Source: Rhodospirillales bacterium
GTDB taxonomy: Bacteria; Pseudomonadota; Alphaproteobacteria; Acetobacterales; Acetobacteraceae
NCBI GenBank assembly: GCA_025352915.1
Contig: JANXSA010000528.1
Coordinates: 1-9,859 of the forward strand
Length of the DNA: 9,859 nucleotides
Direction: 5' to 3'
This document shows positions 5,180 through 9,859 of this stretch, piece after piece. Position 1 is the stretch's first letter. Every line of letters starts with the position of its first letter. The translations under genes and the position numbers were made by a program. The notes beneath the pieces are model-generated. The model searched no databases. It was not told the origin of the DNA and was given only the letters and a program-made list of their open reading frames with translations.

Positions 5180-6646
5180 TCAGGGCCGCCGCTTCCACAG
5201 CGTGGAAACACCCGTCGGCTCATACCGCTCGCGCACCACTTCGACGAGCGCCGGTCCCAGCGCCTGCAAATCGGCGTCAAAATCGACCAGCGCCGGATGC
5301 ACCCGCCCGCTGCGCAGGTCGGCCACCAGCGCTTCCACCATCGCCGCGGGAATGAAAGTCCGCACTTCCTGGTGTGGAAACCCGTAATGGAACGCCGGCC
5401 GCCGGAACGCCACGCCCGCCGACCACCCGGTCAGCACTGTGTCGGCCGCCGTCGTGTGGTGCAACACGTAGTCCAGCCTGGCGATGGTCGAGCGGTCCGG
5501 ATGCCCAAGTGCCAACAGCGCATGGAACACCATGTATCCGACCACCAGAACCGGCAGCGCCGCGACCAGCCACGGCCGGGCGGCGCGCGACCAGCGTTCG
5601 GCCAGCCACCCCGCCGCGACGGCCGCCGCCATCGCGGCAAACGGCGCGGTCATGAACAGGTATTGCCGCTGGGCGATCGGCAGCACCACGAACCCCACCG
5701 CACTCGCCGCCACCATCAGCACTACGATGGTCCCCAGCCCGGTCTGCGGCCGCCGCCCCAGCCGCCGCGCCAGCAACAGCACCCCCAACCCCGCCAGCAC
5801 CAGGAACATGGTGTCCTTGGCCAGCGCCAGCGCCAGCCAGCGCCACCCCTCGGCGGCAAACTCACGCGGCCACAGGATCACCAGCACCACATTGTGCTGG
5901 AAGAAATCCGCCAACGCCCCGCGCCGGGCAAACAGCCACAACACCGGCAGCACCGCGGCCACCACGCCGCCCAACGCCACCCCCGCAAATGCCAGGGTAA
6001 AGCCCCGCCCATGCCGCCGCCCGCCCAGAATGCCCAGCGCGATCGCCAGCCCAATAACCGCGAAAATCCCCTTCTGCGACGCCATCAGCGTGCCGCCAGC
6101 CGCCAACCCGGTCACCAGCGCCCAGGCCAGCCGCTCCTCGGTCGTCGGCGCCTCGCACAGCCCGCGCGCCACCCCATAGGCGGCCACCACCAGCAACAGC
6201 GCCGCCAGCGAGTCCGGCCGCACCTCGATGCCCTTCTCCAGCACGAAGCTGCAACTGAGGAACAGCGCCAGCGCCATCGTCGCCGTGCCTCGCCCCGCCG
6301 CCCGCCGGGTCATCCCGAACACCACCGCCCCGGTCAACGCGGTGAACAGCGTGCACAGCACCCGCAACCCGAACGGCGCCACCAGCATCACGCCGGGCCC
6401 GGTGTCGCGGATCATGTCGAAATACGGCGCCGCCAACAGGTGAAAGGCCGGCGTATGATGCTCGAAAAAATCGCGGTACGGCGTCCGCCCCTGGCTTAAC
6501 AGCCAGGTGAACTGCAAATGCTCGAACTCGTCGGGGTCCCAGGCGCGGTAGAAGCACAGGAACAGCGCGAATACGCCAAACGCCACGCACGCGGCCATCA
6601 ATGGGCGTCGGTGTCGGTCGAGCGCGGTCTGCCGGTCGTACTGCAT
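5180..6646 (-). CDS. Membrane glycosyltransferase, GT39/PMT (GT-C) like, 488 aa
   Basis: This is a polytopic inner-membrane protein of the GT-C fold, like bacterial members of the PMT/ArnT superfamily, which move a sugar from a polyprenyl-phosphate carrier to an acceptor on the periplasmic side. After a short basic N-terminus and the first helix (about 18-34) comes the characteristic first periplasmic loop with the acidic motif DPDE (37-40), Glu42 and, further on, GRTPYRDFFEHHTP (53-66). About nine further hydrophobic segments follow, and a soluble C-terminal tail of about 110 residues ends in TLWKRRP. The start at 6646 is the first possible one because an in-frame TGA lies two codons upstream; GGGA lies 6 bases before it. 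Donor sugar and acceptor cannot be read from the sequence. A polyprenyl-linked GT2 enzyme could lie in the same cluster (partial gene at the right edge), which would fit a donor-and-transferase pairing, but that is inference. Confidence 0.85.
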   Translation of the reverse strand: MQYDRQTALDRHRRPLMAACVAFGVFALFLCFYRAWDPDEFEHLQFTWLLSQGRTPYRDFFEHHTPAFHLLAAPYFDMIRDTGPGVMLVAPFGLRVLCTLFTALTGAVVFGMTRRAAGRGTATMALALFLSCSFVLEKGIEVRPDSLAALLLVVAAYGVARGLCEAPTTEERLAWALVTGLAAGGTLMASQKGIFAVIGLAIALGILGGRRHGRGFTLAFAGVALGGVVAAVLPVLWLFARRGALADFFQHNVVLVILWPREFAAEGWRWLALALAKDTMFLVLAGLGVLLLARRLGRRPQTGLGTIVVLMVAASAVGFVVLPIAQRQYLFMTAPFAAMAAAVAAGWLAERWSRAARPWLVAALPVLVVGYMVFHALLALGHPDRSTIARLDYVLHHTTAADTVLTGWSAGVAFRRPAFHYGFPHQEVRTFIPAAMVEALVADLRSGRVHPALVDFDADLQALGPALVEVVRERYEPTGVSTLWKRRP

Positions 6647-6655
6647 CCATCATCC

Positions 6656-6683
6656 CGCGCGGGGGCCGTCCTGGACCCGCGCG
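6656..6683 (-). other. GC hairpin just upstream of the GT39-like gene
   Basis: CGCGCGGG (6656-6663) and CCCGCGCG (6676-6683) form an 8-pair stem with a 12-base loop, ending about 10 bases before the start codon at 6646. Its position next to the weak ribosome binding site could affect translation. Chance is also plausible at this base composition. I see nothing else in the 118-base gap 6647-6764. Confidence 0.3.
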
Positions 6684-6764
6684 CATTGCTCCGGCCCGCT
6701 CTTCGGACCGCACAGCCTGGATAGAGCCTCGTCCGCCGGAAGGGAATGCCGATCGCCGAAATGG

Positions 6765-7484
6765 TCAGGTGACGGTAACCCGCAGCCGCCCGGCGTCGCG
6801 CCCGGCGAGCGCTACACGCAGGGTGCCATCCGGTGCCCGCTCGGCCTGCACCAGGAACGCCGGCGGCACCGGGCTGGGCGCCGGTTGCGAAAACACCCTG
6901 GTGGACGAAGCCGTCCCGCCCGGCAATACCGTCACCCGCTCGCGCTGCCGCGCGGCCCGCCGCCACAGCCGCATCCCGACCAGCAGCAGCACCGCCTCCA
7001 GCGCCAGCCCGCCAGCCTGCGCCAGTGGCAACTGCACCGGTGGCAACTGCACCGGTGGCAACGCGGGATACCGGCTCCCCGCCAGCGGCAACAGGCACGC
7101 CAGCATCAGCACCGCCAGCGCCGCCAACAGCGCCCGCCCGTCACCCAACGCCCCCACCAACACCAGCGCCAGGAAGGGCAGGGCGATCATGACCGCCTCC
7201 GGCAGGCTGCCCCGCCCCGCCCCCAGCAACAGCTCGGCCGCCACCGCCAGGCCGAGCCCAAGCATCAGCCGCCCGCGCCCGCGCCGCCGGCTGCCCGCGG
7301 TCGCGGCGATCGCCACGCCAATCCCCATCAGCGTGACCAGCTCCCAGCCCATTCCGCCGCGCGCGGCCAGCCCGCCCAGCACCGCCGGCGCCAGCCACAA
7401 AAGCCACAGGATCGAGGTCCGCGCAGCGTCGCGCAGCGTCTGCACGGCGGCTGGCGGGTGGTCGAATTCGGGCGAGGGATGCAT
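6765..7484 (-). CDS. Six-helix membrane protein of unknown function, about 239 aa
   Basis: I do not recognise this protein. From the ATG at 7484 it has a short amphipathic N-terminus (HPSPEFDHPPAAVQTLRDAART), then about six hydrophobic segments at residues 24-41, 46-63, 73-89, 97-113, 117-134 and 156-173, separated by Arg-rich loops (AGSRRRGRGR, 63-72), and a soluble tail (174-239) ending RLRVTVT. A proline-rich loop between the last two helices carries the pentapeptide PPVQL twice. The layout faintly recalls the membrane input module of some alphaproteobacterial chemoreceptors and sensor proteins, but no HAMP, kinase, GGDEF or signalling domain follows, so I give no function. The start is uncertain: ATG at 7541 and GTG at 7577 are in frame, none with a strong ribosome binding site; 7484 is chosen because it has AGG 7 bases upstream and avoids a low-complexity Gly/Ala/Arg stretch. 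It follows the MFS gene on the same strand. Confidence 0.7.
   Translation of the reverse strand: MHPSPEFDHPPAAVQTLRDAARTSILWLLWLAPAVLGGLAARGGMGWELVTLMGIGVAIAATAGSRRRGRGRLMLGLGLAVAAELLLGAGRGSLPEAVMIALPFLALVLVGALGDGRALLAALAVLMLACLLPLAGSRYPALPPVQLPPVQLPLAQAGGLALEAVLLLVGMRLWRRAARQRERVTVLPGGTASSTRVFSQPAPSPVPPAFLVQAERAPDGTLRVALAGRDAGRLRVTVT
7025..7062 (-). repeat. 15-bp tandem repeat, about 2.5 copies, in the six-helix protein gene
   Basis: GTGGCAACTGCACCG occurs exactly at 7025-7039 and 7040-7054, followed by its first 8 bases at 7055-7062. It is in frame and encodes the PPVQL repeat in the loop between helices 5 and 6. Confidence 0.9.
7421..7440 (-). repeat. Perfect 10-bp tandem duplication near the 5' end of the six-helix protein gene
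   Basis: GCGCAGCGTC occurs twice in a row (7421-7430 and 7431-7440). The unit is not a multiple of three, so losing or gaining one copy would shift the frame about 15 codons after the chosen start. Confidence 0.85.
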
Positions 7485-7610
7485 GTGCTGGCCTGGACGC
7501 GCCGCACGCGCGGGGCCAGACCCCGCACCGCCGGCAGACATCGCGCGGGCATCCTGCCGGCCGGCCCACTTAAACACCCCGGGATTAACGCCGCGTTGCG
7601 CCCCACCGCC

Positions 7611-8765
7611 TCAACGCAACCCCGGCCAATACCGCCACCCCAACCCCGCCATCACGCCAAACACCGGCAGCACCAGCCAAACCACCCCGGCCCAACCCGC
7701 CACCCCCCAGGCCAGCGCCGGCACCACGCCCCCCAGCGCGCCGCCGACATAATATGTCGTCACATACATCCCCACCGCCGCCGACCGCCCGTGGCTGACC
7801 GTCACCCCGATCAACCCCAGGGACAGCGTCTGCACCACCAGCAACCCGCCCGACAGCATCGCCAGCCCCACCACCACCGCCGCCAGCACCGGCACCAGCG
7901 TCAGCCCCAGCCCCGCCGCCGCCAGCCCCAGCACCATCAGCAAGGTCGCCCGCCGCCCGAACCGTATCGCCAGCCGCGTCGCCAGCGCCGTCGTCGCCGC
8001 CCCCACCAGGTAGACCGCGAAAACGCCCCCCATCACCGCCGGGCTCAACAGGAATGGCGGACCAGAAAGATAAATATTCACAAACGTATAAACAGCGACA
8101 TTGCTGAACAACATGAGAAACCCCATGCCGCACGTCGCCATCAGCCGCGCATTGCCCAGGTGATCGCGCCAGGTCGCCAACTGCGCCCGCACCCCGCCGC
8201 GCTGCGCCCGGAATCGCTGTTCGCCCGGCAACAGCACCGCGATCGCCACCCCGGCCACCAGGGTGAACACCCCGATCGCCACGAACCCCGCCCGCCAGCC
8301 GCCGATCTCCGCCGCGATCCCGGCCACGAACCGCCCGCCAAACCCGCCCAGGATGGTGCCGATCCCATAGATCCCGGCCAGACGAATGCTGTCCGCCCCG
8401 TCGGTCTCCTCGCCGATATAGGCCACCGTCACGGTAAAAATGAACGGCAGCGCCAGCCCCTGCAAAAACCGCCAGGCCAGCATCGCCTCCAGGCTCTGCG
8501 ACCCCGCCACCAGCAAGGTCGGCACCGACAACAACATGCAGGCCGCAGCAATCAGCCGCTTGCGCCCCACCCGATCCGAAATCGCCCCGGCAAACGGCGC
8601 CACCACCGCAACCGCCACCAGCGATGCGGTGATGGTCAGCCCGGTATCCGCCACATCCACCCCAAACGCCGCGGCAATCAACGGCAGGATCGCCTGCGGC
8701 GTATACAGGTTGAGGAACGTCGCGAACCCCGCCAGGACAATCGCCGCCCGCCGCCTCCCGCTCAC
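7611..8765 (-). CDS. MFS transporter, 12-helix, YnfM-like (DHA1-type drug/metabolite exporter), 384 aa
   Basis: This is an inner-membrane major facilitator superfamily transporter, probably a proton-driven exporter. The 384-residue product has the MFS motif A between helices 2 and 3 (GAISDRVGRKR, about 60-70), an N-terminus LAGFATFLNLYTPQAILPLIAAAFG (11-35) like that of the YnfM group, a central cytoplasmic loop (LLPGEQRFRAQRGGVRAQLATWRDHL, about 178-203), and six helices on each side. The substrate cannot be inferred. The start is GTG at 8765, 10 bases after the stop of the upstream mepA-like gene; a G-run in that gap may serve as a poor ribosome binding site, and translation is probably linked to mepA. 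A run of 12 codons (224-235, in helix 7) is almost entirely T-ending (8061-8096), unlike the rest of the gene. The gap 7485-7610 after the gene holds only alternative starts of the next one. Confidence 0.9.
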   Translation of the reverse strand: MSGRRRAAIVLAGFATFLNLYTPQAILPLIAAAFGVDVADTGLTITASLVAVAVVAPFAGAISDRVGRKRLIAAACMLLSVPTLLVAGSQSLEAMLAWRFLQGLALPFIFTVTVAYIGEETDGADSIRLAGIYGIGTILGGFGGRFVAGIAAEIGGWRAGFVAIGVFTLVAGVAIAVLLPGEQRFRAQRGGVRAQLATWRDHLGNARLMATCGMGFLMLFSNVAVYTFVNIYLSGPPFLLSPAVMGGVFAVYLVGAATTALATRLAIRFGRRATLLMVLGLAAAGLGLTLVPVLAAVVVGLAMLSGGLLVVQTLSLGLIGVTVSHGRSAAVGMYVTTYYVGGALGGVVPALAWGVAGWAGVVWLVLPVFGVMAGLGWRYWPGLR

Positions 8766-8775
8766 CGCCCCCCAC

Positions 8776-9645
8776 TCACCGCCGGGCCGGCATGGTCAGG
8801 ATCGGCCCGCACGCCGCCGGCACCATCGGCTTGCGGCGCACCACCGGCCCCGCCGGCTTCTCCGGCGGCGCATCCAGCCGGTCGAACCACCATTGCAGCG
8901 AGGCATCGCAGCCATCCCCGGCCGGGATCGGCGGCAATTCACCGCACTCCGCCTGCCCGGCCGGACAGCGGAAATGAATGTGCATATGCGCCGAATGCGC
9001 GTACCACGGCCGCACCCGCACCAACCACCCCCGCTCCCCCGCCGGCACCTCCAGGCAAAGCTGCCGTTTGATCGCCGCATTCACCAGCACCCGGTCCACC
9101 CCCGGCAACCCCGCCGCAAGCCGCAACAGCGTCACATGCTCCGCCCGCCAGCGCGCCAAATCCACCCCGCGCTGATCCGCCCGCACCAGGCTCGGCAACT
9201 CCATGGCATCCCGCGCCGCCGCACTCAACGCCGGCCGCTTGCCCGAGATATCAAGATACACATCCGCATCCAGCCCCACCTGATGACTGACATGCCCGCC
9301 CGCCAACGGCCCGCCCCGCGGCCCCGACAGGTCGTTCATATACAAATCCGGCAACCCCGCCGCCCGCGCCCACTCCCCCAGCAGCAACAACGCCGAAATC
9401 ACCTCGGGATGCCCCCAGAACGACGACCGGCTCGCCCGCACCGTCTGCAACCCCGGCGCCGCATCCGGCAAACGCTGTGCGCCTGCAATACACCCCGGCC
9501 CCGGCCCGCCCACAATCCGCACCGGCCCCGGCGCCGGTCCAGGTGCCACCACCGGCACCGGAATCATCGCCGGCCCCTGCGCGTAAGCCGGCCCCTGCGC
9601 GTAAGTCGGCAGCGCCCACACCAGCGCGGCCAGCAACCACCTCAC
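8776..9645 (-). CDS. mepA: MepA-like penicillin-insensitive murein endopeptidase, 289 aa
   Basis: The product is a periplasmic zinc endopeptidase of the MepA (peptidase M74, LAS) family, which cuts D-Ala-mDAP cross-links in peptidoglycan. An N-terminal signal peptide (residues 1-16, VRWLLAALVWALPTYA, with GTG read as Met) precedes a Pro-rich linker. The zinc motif HVSHQVGLDAD holds His121 and Asp128, matching E. coli His113 and Asp120; the second motif HSAHMHIHFRCP holds His217, His220 and His222, matching His206, His209 and His211. Length is 289 residues against 274 in E. coli. The GTG at 9645 is chosen because it begins the signal peptide directly and overlaps the stop of the upstream glycosyltransferase gene in GTGA; the frame stays open to 9735 but that extension overlaps the neighbour by about 90 bases. 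An 18-bp tandem repeat duplicates YAQGPA at the signal peptidase site. The MFS gene follows after 10 bases. Confidence 0.92.
   Translation of the reverse strand: MRWLLAALVWALPTYAQGPAYAQGPAMIPVPVVAPGPAPGPVRIVGGPGPGCIAGAQRLPDAAPGLQTVRASRSSFWGHPEVISALLLLGEWARAAGLPDLYMNDLSGPRGGPLAGGHVSHQVGLDADVYLDISGKRPALSAAARDAMELPSLVRADQRGVDLARWRAEHVTLLRLAAGLPGVDRVLVNAAIKRQLCLEVPAGERGWLVRVRPWYAHSAHMHIHFRCPAGQAECGELPPIPAGDGCDASLQWWFDRLDAPPEKPAGPVVRRKPMVPAACGPILTMPARR
9569..9604 (-). repeat. Perfect 18-bp tandem duplication at the mepA signal peptide junction
   Basis: The unit GCCGGCCCCTGCGCGTAA occurs at 9569-9586 and 9587-9604 with no mismatch. It encodes YAQGPA twice (residues 15-26 of the product), so an A-x-A type signal peptidase site appears in both copies. 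Confidence 0.9.
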
Positions 9646-9859
9646 GGCAAATGCGGCGGCGCCGCGATCGACAAATACGCCAGCCGCTTGACCTCCTTGC
9701 GCCCGCGCGACACCGAATCCAGCACCAGCCCGCACGCAAACGACAGCGCCGCAATCAGCCCCAACCCCATCGCCAGCACCGCCGTCGGCAACCGCGGCAC
9801 CAGCCCCGTCCGCAGGAACTCGCCCACCACCGGCACCCCCAACAGGATCGCCAACGCCA
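9642..9859 (-). CDS. Glycosyltransferase family 2, C-terminal part only (gene runs off the right edge)
   Basis: Only the last 72 or so residues are present. They read GVPVVGEFLRTGLVPRLPTAVLAMGLGL, a hydrophobic segment (IAALSFACGLVLDSV), then SRGRKEVKRLAYLSI and a short tail. This matches the C-terminal membrane tail of a group of alphaproteobacterial family 2 glycosyltransferases, in which a cytoplasmic GT-A domain precedes membrane helices. The catalytic domain with its DxD motif lies outside the window, so substrate and activity cannot be checked. The reading frame is open to the window end; there is no start in view. The TGA stop at 9642-9644 overlaps the GTG start of the mepA-like gene (GTGA), implying translational coupling and one transcript. 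The family call rests on recalled motifs in this tail. Confidence 0.7.
   Translation of the reverse strand, partial: ALAILLGVPVVGEFLRTGLVPRLPTAVLAMGLGLIAALSFACGLVLDSVSRGRKEVKRLAYLSIAAPPHLP

Noticed and set aside
5297..6499. A 400-codon plus-strand open frame opposite the GT39-like gene
   Set aside because: His/Gln/Arg/Pro-rich with no recognisable features; antisense of a membrane protein gene.
7025..7062. CRISPR-like array
   Set aside because: The repeats are direct, 15 bp, contiguous, without spacers, and in frame with a protein; no cas genes are present.
6885..9071. A 728-codon plus-strand open frame opposite three minus-strand genes
   Set aside because: It spans several real genes and their gaps and encodes low-complexity His/Gln/Arg/Pro sequence; an antisense shadow.
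9646..9735. Upstream start of the mepA-like gene at 9735
   Set aside because: It would overlap the GT2 gene by about 94 bases and push the signal peptide to residue 31; the GTG at 9645 is coupled to the upstream stop.

Overview
The window is GC-rich DNA of alphaproteobacterial type, with GC-ending codons nearly throughout. Gene content and protein style (GlpK, a form II CoxL-like molybdoenzyme, an MepA-type endopeptidase, a GT2 enzyme with an alphaproteobacterial C-terminal tail, an Flp pilin), plus an AT-rich palindromic spacer of a kind I remember from acetic acid bacteria and relatives, suggest Acetobacteraceae or a neighbouring Rhodospirillales group. That assignment is inference; no rRNA or other marker gene is present.

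Layout from left to right: an inverted repeat at the left edge; a short plus-strand Flp/Fap pilin gene (104-268); then eight minus-strand genes. Listed right to left, in their direction of transcription, these are: the 3' end of a family 2 glycosyltransferase (runs off the right edge), an MepA-like murein endopeptidase, an MFS transporter, an unrecognised six-helix membrane protein, a GT39/PMT-like membrane glycosyltransferase, a secreted P19/Tp34-like protein, an orphan molybdopterin-binding subunit of the xanthine dehydrogenase/CoxL family, and glycerol kinase.

The three rightmost genes look like one transcription unit: the GT2 stop and mepA start overlap in GTGA, and the MFS gene starts 10 bases after mepA. 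The remaining genes are co-oriented but separated by about 105-160 bases, so each could have its own promoter; I found no promoter I would defend. Envelope functions dominate the right half. The CoxL-like gene and glpK look metabolically unrelated to them and to each other.

The most striking non-coding structure is an 89-bp, very AT-rich element (1808-1896) between the CoxL-like gene and glpK. It consists of three hairpins that abut without a spare base, and as a whole it is also one large inverted repeat. It supplies the last codons and the stop of the CoxL-like gene. Smaller points of note are a non-canonical prepilin cleavage site in the pilin, convergent stop codons sharing one CTAG, several short tandem duplications inside genes, and a sharp run of T-ending codons inside the MFS gene. 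I did not find a defence system, CRISPR array, insertion sequence, tRNA or rRNA. Much of the window looks like ordinary chromosome.
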